DNA from: JALZOC01 sp031361295
GTDB lineage: Bacteria; Acidobacteriota; Vicinamibacteria; Vicinamibacterales; 2-12-FULL-66-21
Length of the DNA stretch: 64,000 nucleotides
Assembly (NCBI GenBank): GCA_031361295.1
Contig: JANMCN010000300.1
Coordinates: 21,388-85,387, forward strand
Reading direction: 5' to 3'
Shown here: positions 52,881 through 60,018 of the stretch, in pieces
Numbering within the stretch: position 1 is the first letter of the stretch
How the letters are laid out: every line of letters begins with the position of its first letter
Position numbers and translations under genes: made by a program
Notes under the pieces: generated by a model
The model's input: the letters and a program-made list of their open reading frames with translations, nothing else
Told to the model about the DNA's origin: nothing
The model's database searches: none

Positions 52881-53585
52881 ATGAAAAAGGCCCTGAAAGT
52901 CGACCTCCACCTGCATACGGCAGAGGATCCAGAGGACCGTATTTCCCACGATTCGCAGACTTTGGTCGAGCGGGCCCACGACTTGGGGTTCGACGCGATC
53001 GCCATCACCCTCCACGATCGGCAGCTCACGGACCCCCGGCTGTCCGCCCGGGCCCGGGATCTCGGGATTGTCCTCCTGCCCGGCATCGAGCGAACGATCG
53101 AAGGGCGACATGTCGTGCTGCTCAATTTCCCGAGCGCTGCGGAGCGCGTCCGGAACCTGGACGAGATTGCGGCGCTCAAAGCGAAGTGCAACGGACTCGT
53201 GGTGGCGCCGCATCCATTTTTTCCGCATTCGTCGTGCCTGCGGGGATGGATGGATACCCACGCCGACCTGTTCGACGCGGTTGAATGGAGCTATTTCTGG
53301 ACCGCCGGGGTCAATTTCAACCGGCGGGCCGCGCGGTGGGCCAGCGAGCACGGCAAGCCGATGATCGGCAATTCCGACCTGCACGACCTCCGGCAGCTGG
53401 GTCGCACCTATTCGCTCGTCGCTGCCGAGCCCGGCGCGGATGCGGTCTGCGACGCGATTCGGGCCGGCCGCGTGACACTCCAGACGGCGCCCGTTCCGAC
53501 CTCGGAGCTGCTCCAGGTGCTCACGGGAATGGTCGCGCGGGGCCGGAAAGCCGCGGCGCCTGGCCGCGCACTCGCCACGACTTGA
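52881..53585 (+). CDS. PHP-domain metal-dependent phosphoesterase
   Basis: The 234-residue protein has the PHP pattern: KVDLHLHT (6-13), HDLGFDAIAITLHDRQLTD, VVLLPGIERTIEGRHVVLLN-type segments, VVAPHPFFPHSSCLRG and PMIGNSDLHDLRQLGR. The histidines and aspartates of a trinuclear metal site are present. PHP proteins of this size are phosphoesterases on nucleotides, DNA ends or histidinol phosphate; the substrate is unknown. The start may be ATG 52881 or GTG 52878. It follows the SNF2 gene by 55 bases. Confidence 0.87.
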   Translation: MKKALKVDLHLHTAEDPEDRISHDSQTLVERAHDLGFDAIAITLHDRQLTDPRLSARARDLGIVLLPGIERTIEGRHVVLLNFPSAAERVRNLDEIAALKAKCNGLVVAPHPFFPHSSCLRGWMDTHADLFDAVEWSYFWTAGVNFNRRAARWASEHGKPMIGNSDLHDLRQLGRTYSLVAAEPGADAVCDAIRAGRVTLQTAPVPTSELLQVLTGMVARGRKAAAPGRALATT

Positions 53586-53597
53586 GCCGGCCTGCGC

Positions 53598-54095
53598 TCA
53601 CGAGTCGATTTTGATGAGCTCGATGTCGAACACCAGCATGCCCTGGGGCGCGTCGGGACGATCCGCGTAGGCGAGGGCCGCCGGAATCCAGAAGCGGCGC
53701 TTCTCTCCCTCCACCATCATCTGCACGCCCTGCGTCCAGCCCGGAATCACTTCGTCGAGGCCGAACGTGGACGGCTCGTGCCGCGCGACGGAGCTGTCGA
53801 ACATCCGGCCGTCGACCGTCCAGCCCGTATAGTGCACCGTCACGCGCGAGTTGGGCCGGGGATGGCGTGTGCCGTGGCCCGGAGAGAGGATCCGGCTCGC
53901 CAGGCCGGTTGTCGTCACGCTGGCATCCGGCGGAGCCGCGGCCACGTCGGGAGGCGCAGGGATTTGGGGAAGCGGAGTCGACGCCGTGCTCGATCGGTCA
54001 CTCGGACTGGAGCAACCGGACGCCCCCAGGACCCCCGAAGCGAGCGCGCCCAGGTAAACCCATCGCAGTACGGCGCGGGGAACGGGAGTGAGCAT
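53598..54095 (-). CDS. FKBP-type peptidyl-prolyl isomerase lipoprotein
   Basis: The 165-residue protein has a lipoprotein signal (LGASGC, C28), a Ser/Pro/Ala-rich linker (to about 60), and one FKBP domain: SRVTVHYTGWTVDGRMFDSS, FGLDEVIPGWTQGVQMMVEG, KRRFWIPAALAYADRP and GMLVFDIELIKID. It is the second FKBP lipoprotein here, with only moderate resemblance to the one at 28829-29275. It is divergent from the TPR gene with 52 bases between. It converges with the PHP gene. Confidence 0.92.
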   Translation of the reverse strand: MLTPVPRAVLRWVYLGALASGVLGASGCSSPSDRSSTASTPLPQIPAPPDVAAAPPDASVTTTGLASRILSPGHGTRHPRPNSRVTVHYTGWTVDGRMFDSSVARHEPSTFGLDEVIPGWTQGVQMMVEGEKRRFWIPAALAYADRPDAPQGMLVFDIELIKIDS

Positions 54096-54135
54096 TCGCT
54101 ATCTTGACATCCTTCGCCATTCGCAGAGACTTTGG

Positions 54136-54141
54136 TAACCT
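54136..54141 (+). promoter_or_regulatory. -10 TAACCT, leaderless GTG 54148
   Basis: TAACCT ends six bases before GTG 54148, with no Shine-Dalgarno. A perfect TTGACA lies at 54104-54109 but is too far away to be its -35. Confidence 0.5.
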
Positions 54142-54147
54142 CTCCCG

Positions 54148-55128
54148 GTGCCTGCCCCTCTCGCGGATCTGCAGCAACGCGCGGTCGAGCTCGCGAAGCA
54201 CCACAATTTCGGCTCTGACGCACTGCAGGTCAACCTCGAGATCACCCGGGAGGATGCCGCGAACCAGGGAGCGTGGACCCGGCTTGCGCGCTGCTTCCTC
54301 GAACTGCGTCGCTTCTCCGAAGCCGCCGGCGCGCTGGCCACCGTGCTCGACCTGAATCCGTCGAACACGATCGCGCGCAGCCTTCTGACCGAAGTCACCC
54401 GCCGACGCGCGTCGGCTCTGCCGGAGGCCGAAGCCGCCAGCGGGTTCGCGGCGCACGATTTCGACGCGCTCGGCCACCTGGCGCCTCCCGACGCGGCACG
54501 CGCACTCGGACCGAAGATGGAGGCGCTGCTGCTGTCTGCGAACGAACAGCCGACGGCACGCCGGATCGTCGAGGCGCGCACGCGTGCAGGCCAGTCCGGC
54601 TCGAAACTGTTCCACCGGAACAGCTATCACGCCAGGACCAGTGGGCACCTGTACGCGTACCAGCACGGCGGGCGCAGGGAGCCGCAGTTCAACATCGGCC
54701 TCTTCAGCGGCGCACGGTGGGGCGGCGACTGGTTCCGGGCCGGCCTCGGGTTCAACCTCGCCAACGGCGGCCGGGAAAACGATCCGGACGATGGGCAGGA
54801 GGTCATCCTGGCGGCGTTCGACAGGTTCCAGCGGCAGGCCGCCGGCGCGTGGCGGAGCCATCTGGTGGACTGGATGGACAAGTCCCGTGGCTTCATCCAG
54901 TACGGCACGCGCGGACCCGCGTGCGATCTGCTTCCCAGGGACGCCGTGCAGTGGCTCATCAACTGCCGCAACCCCGCCGGGCAGGGCTGGGTGTTCGTCG
55001 GCCGGTGGCTGTCGCGCGAGGCGCCGGACGACGCGAAGACGCTCGCGTCGATGCCAAAGCTGGTCGCGTCGGTTGAAGACACGTTCGCCGCCTTGTTCCC
55101 GCTCTGGACGGCGGTTTACATGCCCTGA
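54148..55128 (+). CDS. TPR-containing protein with unknown C-terminal domain
   Basis: The 326-residue protein begins with helices of TPR type (AAGALATVLDLNPSNTIARS is the clearest, about 58-77). A separate domain follows: GSKLFHRNSYHARTSGHLYA, EPQFNIGLFSGARWGGDWF and GFIQYGTRGPACDLLPRD. It has no signal peptide or TM segment. I do not recognise the C-terminal domain. The tryptophan- and glycine-rich strands would fit a nucleic-acid or ligand-binding fold. GTG 54148 is chosen because of TAACCT six bases upstream. Confidence 0.68.
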   Translation: MPAPLADLQQRAVELAKHHNFGSDALQVNLEITREDAANQGAWTRLARCFLELRRFSEAAGALATVLDLNPSNTIARSLLTEVTRRRASALPEAEAASGFAAHDFDALGHLAPPDAARALGPKMEALLLSANEQPTARRIVEARTRAGQSGSKLFHRNSYHARTSGHLYAYQHGGRREPQFNIGLFSGARWGGDWFRAGLGFNLANGGRENDPDDGQEVILAAFDRFQRQAAGAWRSHLVDWMDKSRGFIQYGTRGPACDLLPRDAVQWLINCRNPAGQGWVFVGRWLSREAPDDAKTLASMPKLVASVEDTFAALFPLWTAVYMP

Positions 55129-55152
55129 CGTCCGGCACCGTCGCCGCGGCCT

Positions 55153-55368
55153 TCACTCATCGGAGACCGTCGGCCCCCACCACCCTTCGCCCTTGAAGCG
55201 CTCCTGCAGCTCCTGCCAGCGCTTGTGAACATCTTCGGTCATCGTGAAGTGTTCGGTCACGACCGGCTTCCCCGGTTCGACGATGACGATGTCGACCCCG
55301 GACCCCGTCGCGCTCGGGCGCATCTCGCACGTCACCCTGGCGCTCTCGCGCCTGAAAAAGTAAAACAC
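55153..55368 (-). CDS. Small hypothetical protein, 71 aa
   Basis: The frame gives FYFFRRESARVTCEMRPSAT, then a beta-rich segment with VDIVIVEPGKPVVTEHFTMT and a helix HKRWQELQERFKGEGWWGP. No family recognised. Balanced composition and codon bias suggest a gene. GTG 55368 is the only obvious start, and TGAGG sits too close to be ideal. It lies between convergent TPR and antiporter genes. Confidence 0.55.
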   Translation of the reverse strand: MFYFFRRESARVTCEMRPSATGSGVDIVIVEPGKPVVTEHFTMTEDVHKRWQELQERFKGEGWWGPTVSDE

Positions 55369-55436
55369 GCCTCAGCATGCGGTACCCGGCCGCGGGCGCA
55401 AACGAGTCGCGCACCCCGGAACCCGGAGCCCTGTTT

Positions 55437-56777
55437 TCACAGCCGCATCGCAATGGCGACGACGATCCCGATGCCGCCGAGCAGGAGCAATCCGAGATAC
55501 ACCGGCACGGCGAAGGCGAGCCACTCTGCGTACTTGACGCCCGCGGCGGCCGTCACCGCCATTAACGCGCCGTTTGTCGGGGTAATCAGATCCGTCAATC
55601 CGGCGCCATATTGATAGGCGAGCACCACCACCTGCCGGGAGAGGCCGATCAGGTCCGACATCGGCACGAGCACCGGCATCGTGAGCACGGCCTGGCCGCT
55701 GACGCTCGGGACCGGGCCGTGCACCACCGCCTGCACCGCCATCATCCCGAGCGCCGAGAGCGCCACAGGCAGGTTCTGGAGGGGCATGACGAGGGCGTTG
55801 ACGATCGTGTCGATGACGCGTCCCTCCTCGAGCACCACGAAGATCGCCCGGGCGAAGCCGATCAACATCGCCGCGTTCGCCATGGCGGTGAACCCGGCGA
55901 CGAACGCCACGGCCGTCCGGGCGATGCCGAGCCCGCCGATGAGACCCGAGATGAGCCCCATCGCGAAGAACAGCGCAGACATCTGGTCGAAGTCCCATCC
56001 CAGCCGCATGACGCCATACACGAACACCACGAACGTGGCGACCACGAGCAGGAGCACGACGGCCCGGCGCCCGTCGAAGTGTCCTACGGTGGTTTCATCG
56101 ACGGCCTCGGGTGCCCGTCTGGTGCCCACGGCATGTCGCCAGGTCGCGGCGATCCACACTGCGAGCGCGAGGGCCATCAGCCCAGTCCGGAACGAGGCCC
56201 CAGACAGCAGCGGGAGCCCGGCGAGTTTCTGCGCGATTTGAACCTGAAAGGGATTGATGGGGCTGAATGCGGCCCCCACGCCCGCGGCCCCGAGGCTGAT
56301 CGCGACCGCCGTCACCGCGTCGAACCCGAGGCGTCGCGTGACGAGGAGCAGCACGGGCACGAGCGCGATGATCTCCTCGGACATGTTCTCGAGCGCACCG
56401 CCAACCGCGAACGTCAGCGACACGATCGGGATGACGAGCGCCTCGCGACGCTGCAGGCGCTGCACGAGCCACTCAACGGCCTGGCGCAACGCGCCCGTCT
56501 CGTCGACCACGGTGAAGGCGCCCCCGACGAGGAACACGAGGAAGACCACGGACGCCGCGTCGGTCAGGCCTTTGGGTATGGCCACCATCGCCCGGAACGG
56601 ACCGACGTGGGATGGCTCGACCCGGTGGTATGTGCCGGCCACGACGACCTGTCGTCCCGTCGCGGCGTCTTCGTGGCGCTCATACCGCCCCGCGGGGAGG
56701 AGGTAGCTGCACGCGGCGGCGACGAGAATGCAGCCGGTCAGGAGCGCGAGGGGATGCGGGAACCGGGCGGTCGACAT
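55437..56777 (-). CDS. YfcC/DcuC-like membrane antiporter
   Basis: This 446-residue protein has about 12 TM segments. LLPAGRYERHEDAATGRQV after the first helix, GGAFTVVDETGALRQAVEWL, ISLGAAGVGAAFSPINPFQV and GLTDLITPTNGALMAVTAAA are hallmarks of the YfcC family, related to C4-dicarboxylate and arginine/ornithine exchangers. The substrate is probably an amino acid or dicarboxylate, not determinable here. I place the start at ATG 56777, seven bases after TAGCAT on this strand; ATG 56786 overlaps that hexamer. Confidence 0.88.
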   Translation of the reverse strand: MSTARFPHPLALLTGCILVAAACSYLLPAGRYERHEDAATGRQVVVAGTYHRVEPSHVGPFRAMVAIPKGLTDAASVVFLVFLVGGAFTVVDETGALRQAVEWLVQRLQRREALVIPIVSLTFAVGGALENMSEEIIALVPVLLLVTRRLGFDAVTAVAISLGAAGVGAAFSPINPFQVQIAQKLAGLPLLSGASFRTGLMALALAVWIAATWRHAVGTRRAPEAVDETTVGHFDGRRAVVLLLVVATFVVFVYGVMRLGWDFDQMSALFFAMGLISGLIGGLGIARTAVAFVAGFTAMANAAMLIGFARAIFVVLEEGRVIDTIVNALVMPLQNLPVALSALGMMAVQAVVHGPVPSVSGQAVLTMPVLVPMSDLIGLSRQVVVLAYQYGAGLTDLITPTNGALMAVTAAAGVKYAEWLAFAVPVYLGLLLLGGIGIVVAIAMRL

Positions 56778-56782
56778 TGCGC

Positions 56783-56796
56783 GCATGCTAGCATGC
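56783..56796. promoter_or_regulatory. Palindromic bidirectional -10 (GCATGCTAGCATGC)
   Basis: A 14-base perfect palindrome holds TAGCAT on both strands (56789-56794 plus; 56785-56790 minus) between divergent genes. Toward the antiporter it ends seven bases before ATG 56777; toward the propeller gene it gives a leader of about 30 bases to ATG 56830. Confidence 0.5.
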
Positions 56797-56829
56797 GGTC
56801 CAGCCGATTCCGGCGACGACACACCCCAC

Positions 56830-58170
56830 ATGGCCCTGCTCCACGTTTCGAGTCTGCTCCTGTTCCTCAATTTCGGAGGGCTTCGCCAGGACGCCATCCC
56901 CAGGCCCGACTGCCGGGTGCTCGACGAGTGCCGACAACTCGCGCTCGCCGCAGCAGGCCGGCAGGAGTTCGAGACGTTCCACGATCTGGCGTGGCGCGCC
57001 GTCCAGCTCGGACCCAAGAACGATCCCGCGCTGATGTATATGCTGGCGCGGGCGCAGAGCCTCAGCGGACGGCCGAACGACGCGATCGTCATGCTGGCGC
57101 GGCTCGTCGCGATGGGCGTACCCGTGGACGCGGCCACGAACGACGACTTCCGGCGCGTGCGCGCGCTGCCGCGCTGGCCCGAACTGGCGTCGAGCATCGC
57201 CTCGCCCGCTCCGAATGGGAACACGCCGCCGGCCAGTCAATCGTTGATTTCTGAGACTGTGGAGAAGACAGCCCCGCCGGCCGTGAACGGTCCTCCCCGC
57301 CCCGTCGAGTCGCGGGCGCGTGGTTCGGCGGTGGTTTCGTCGGCGCTCGAACCACTGCGGTTCACGACTCCGCAGTTCACGCCCGCGGGTCTTGCCTACG
57401 ACGCCGTCTCGCGGCGCTTCGTCGTCGGCGATCGCCAGGGGCGCAAGCTCGCCGTCGTCGACGAATTCTCCCAGCATGTCGCCAACCTTGCGGGAGCGCA
57501 GACGTCCGGTTTCGGCGAGATCGCCGCGATTGAGATCGATGCGCGGCAGGGTGACCTGTGGGTGGTGAGCTCAGACGGACCCCGGACGTCGCTGCACAAG
57601 CTTCAGCTGATCTCCGGGCGTCTGCTGGCGACGTATCCGGTCCCGGAACGGCTCGCGCCGGTCAGCCTGGGTGACGTGGCCGTGGCTGGATGGGGCGCGG
57701 TGCTCGCGCTCGACACCGCCGGACATCGCCTCTTCCGCCTTCCGCCGCACGCCACCGCTCCGGAGGTTGCGGCGATTCTTCCCGATACCGCGCCCGTATC
57801 CATCGCACCGGCCGAGAACGGCGTGGTTTACATCGCGACCGCGTCGGGCCTCTCGCGGCTCGATCTGGAGGCGCGATCAGCGGCCGCGGTCACGGTCAAG
57901 ACGGACACGGGGGTCGACCTTGGCGGGCTCACGCGCATCAGGTGGCACGACGGCGGGCTCGCGGCGCTCCAGACAGCGTCGGACGGCGCCTACCGGGCCG
58001 TCAGAATTACGCTCGATCCGCGAGGCCGCGTCGCGACGGCCGTCAGCGTGCTCGATCCGCGCATCTCGATCAGCAACCCCACCGCCGCGGCGGTGGTTGG
58101 CCGGGTCCTCTATTACCTGGCGAACGGGGAGGGCAGCGAGATGATCGTCAGGCGAGTCACGCTCCGGTGA
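56830..58170 (+). CDS. Secreted TPR-linked beta-propeller (NHL/SMP-30-like) protein
   Basis: The 446-residue protein has a hydrophobic export signal (HVSSLLLFLNFGGL, about 5-18). TPR-like helices follow (ALMYMLARAQSLSGRPNDAI and flanks, about 45-95) and then a Pro/Ser linker (to about 170). The C-terminal part (about 175-440) is a propeller: GLAYDAVSRRFVVGDRQGRK, IDARQGDLWVVSSDG, GAVLALDTAGHRLFRLPPHA and ENGVVYIATASGLSRLDL. It resembles NHL or SMP-30-type sensors or structural scaffolds without clear catalytic residues. ATG 56785 is an alternative upstream start. Confidence 0.75.
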   Translation: MALLHVSSLLLFLNFGGLRQDAIPRPDCRVLDECRQLALAAAGRQEFETFHDLAWRAVQLGPKNDPALMYMLARAQSLSGRPNDAIVMLARLVAMGVPVDAATNDDFRRVRALPRWPELASSIASPAPNGNTPPASQSLISETVEKTAPPAVNGPPRPVESRARGSAVVSSALEPLRFTTPQFTPAGLAYDAVSRRFVVGDRQGRKLAVVDEFSQHVANLAGAQTSGFGEIAAIEIDARQGDLWVVSSDGPRTSLHKLQLISGRLLATYPVPERLAPVSLGDVAVAGWGAVLALDTAGHRLFRLPPHATAPEVAAILPDTAPVSIAPAENGVVYIATASGLSRLDLEARSAAAVTVKTDTGVDLGGLTRIRWHDGGLAALQTASDGAYRAVRITLDPRGRVATAVSVLDPRISISNPTAAAVVGRVLYYLANGEGSEMIVRRVTLR

Positions 58171-58183
58171 CCTGACGCTAGGG

Positions 58184-59062
58184 TCACGCGACGACGGAGC
58201 CCCACGCGGCGCGACGCACCTCGTCCGGGGTCCATCCACGGGCGCGGAGCTCGCGCACGCCCGTATCCCCGTCCGACTTGCTCAACTTCCGATCCGGGGA
58301 TTTCATGATCAACGGGTGATGGAAGAAGACGGGCATCCGCTCGCGCCCGAGCAGCCCTGCCAGGCGAATTTGCCGTCCTGTCGACGGCAGCAGATCGATT
58401 CCCCGGACGACGAGGTCGATGCCCTGCCGCCAGTCGTCCACCGCGACGGCGAACTGGTACGTCCAGTTGCCGTTCCGATCGCGCAGCAGCAGATCGCCGC
58501 ACTGGGACGCCGGGTCCTGTCGCTGGACTCCCAACCGCGCATCGTCGAAGGTCACCACTCCGGGATCGACGCGAAGCCGCCACCCGACCCCTGTGGTCAG
58601 GGGGATGTTCTTGTGACGGCAGTGCCCCGCGTAGTGGAATTCGGCGACCGCGGTGGACGTTGCGGAGCGGCGGGAACACTCGCAGCCATAGACGAGACCA
58701 CGATTCGCAAGGAGGTCGAGAGCAGCCCGGTATGCGGCGTCCCGATCACGCTGGCGGCCAGCGCACACGCCGGCACGAAATTCGTCCGTGGTGTGGACGT
58801 CGGGGCGATATCCGAGCCAGTCCAGGTCGTCGAGGATGGCGGATTCGAAGGCGGGCCGTGACCGGCCCCGGTCGTGATCCTCGAGGCGCAGGAGCACACG
58901 CCCGCCGACGGACCGCGCGATTCCCCAGACGTACTCCGCGTTCAACACGTGGCCCAGATGCAGCCATCCCGTCGGCGCGGGAGCGAAGCGGGTGAGGGGA
59001 CTGGGCGGAAGGCGAGCCTGGCACTTCGCGACGTCAGGGTCGGCGGGGAACACGCGCATCAT
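58184..59062 (-). CDS. gluQ: Glutamyl-Q tRNA(Asp) synthetase
   Basis: GluQ activates glutamate and attaches it to queuosine in tRNA(Asp). The 292-residue length, lacking the anticodon-binding domain of GltX, is diagnostic. FAPAPTGWLHLGHVLNAEYV holds the HIGH box, CECSRRSATS and later YAGHCR the zinc ligands, and KSPDRKLSKSDGDTGV the KMSKS loop. ATG 59062 has no clear SD. Its presence implies that the organism has queuosine in tRNA. Confidence 0.94.
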   Translation of the reverse strand: MMRVFPADPDVAKCQARLPPSPLTRFAPAPTGWLHLGHVLNAEYVWGIARSVGGRVLLRLEDHDRGRSRPAFESAILDDLDWLGYRPDVHTTDEFRAGVCAGRQRDRDAAYRAALDLLANRGLVYGCECSRRSATSTAVAEFHYAGHCRHKNIPLTTGVGWRLRVDPGVVTFDDARLGVQRQDPASQCGDLLLRDRNGNWTYQFAVAVDDWRQGIDLVVRGIDLLPSTGRQIRLAGLLGRERMPVFFHHPLIMKSPDRKLSKSDGDTGVRELRARGWTPDEVRRAAWGSVVA

Positions 59063-59153
59063 GGTGCCACAATGTGCGCGGGCGTCGATCCGATCGCGGT
59101 CGGACGCGCCGCGCGGCAGCCCCTGGGATCTGCGGCTCAGCCTTCAGTCCGCC

Positions 59154-59360
59154 TTACGCTCCTGCCGAATCCGACAGCTCGCGCTCGGCGCGGAGCCAGT
59201 CGTCCAATGGCCCGCCCCCGGCATTTCCGCGAGCCTCGTAGATCTCGTACGCGCGGCGCGAGATTTCCGTCGCGGTGATCAGCCGCTCCTGGGCGACCGT
59301 GGCGATTTTTGGTTTGCGTGGCGGGACGGCCTTGCGAGGTTGTACAGCGCGGGGTGGCAC
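59154..59360 (-). CDS. DUF2934 family protein, 68 aa
   Basis: The C-terminal half reads ISRRAYEIYEARGNAGGGPL and DDWLRAERELS, the DUF2934 signature of small helical proteins abundant in Acidobacteriota and rhizobia. The N-terminal half is basic (AVQPRKAVPPRKPKI). Function unknown. GTG 59360 is set by AAGGAG five bases upstream. Confidence 0.85.
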   Translation of the reverse strand: MPPRAVQPRKAVPPRKPKIATVAQERLITATEISRRAYEIYEARGNAGGGPLDDWLRAERELSDSAGA

Positions 59361-59463
59361 GCGGACTCCTTTCGATGCGGACTCCTCGTCCGCGCCAAGC
59401 GATCGACGCAGGTCGACGACCGCACAACTGCCATTTATGTTCCTTAGGGCGACGCGAGCGACA

Positions 59464-59670
59464 TTAGCGGTCGGCTCGAACGAGGGTGCCGTCCGGCATG
59501 CGCCGTAGAAACGCCGCGTCCAACAGGATCCTCACCACATCTTCGGACATCACGCGGGTGATGCCGAGGAGACGTGCCGCCTGGTGCAAGGTCAATCGCA
59601 GACCGGGCAATTCGATGAACTGCGCGGCCAGCCGCTCTGCCGGAACGGAACACTCGCCGAAACCATGCAT
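59464..59670 (-). CDS. Small helical protein, 68 aa (possible HTH)
   Basis: After HGFGECSVPAERLAAQFIEL comes PGLRLTLHQAARLLGITRVM followed by SEDVVRILLDAAFLRR. This helix-turn-helix-like pattern with LTLHQAARLLGI fits DNA-binding winged-helix or MerR-type helices, though the protein is very short. ATG 59670 is set by GGAGG four bases upstream. It is a candidate small regulator, unrecognised. Confidence 0.65.
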   Translation of the reverse strand: MHGFGECSVPAERLAAQFIELPGLRLTLHQAARLLGITRVMSEDVVRILLDAAFLRRMPDGTLVRADR

Positions 59671-60018
59671 ATGACCTCCACGGATTGACCATCTCCACAG
59701 CAACCTTCGCGCCATGGGGCGGGAGAGAGCCTCGGCTTCCCACGGGTCGATTCCAGGCCGCTCTGGATTCGACCGGCGTCACGGGTTTGGTCTCTCAACA
59801 TCTCGCGAGAGCGCTTCATCCGCACGCTCCTCGAGGGCACCGACCGCGCGCGCAACGAGCCGCGTGTTTTGTCGGGCGCGCCGGTGCGAGCGACATAAAC
59901 GTCGTGAATCGATTCGGCTGGAGGACCCGTTCGTGCAGAATCCGCCATATTTCTACGGGCGGGTTCTTGCAGGCACGATCGGCTGGCGAATCGTCCGGCC
60001 AGTTTTCTGGAGGTGTCC
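59671..60018. other. 348-base region upstream of the GAF-phosphorylase gene
   Basis: I find no gene I can support here. It presumably holds the divergent promoters for the small protein and the phosphorylase. The SD GGAGG at 60009-60013 belongs to GTG 60019. Confidence 0.5.

Noticed and set aside
55611..57254. 547-codon plus-strand frame opposite the antiporter
   Set aside because: His/Arg/Glu-rich composition is the usual mirror image of a membrane protein gene.
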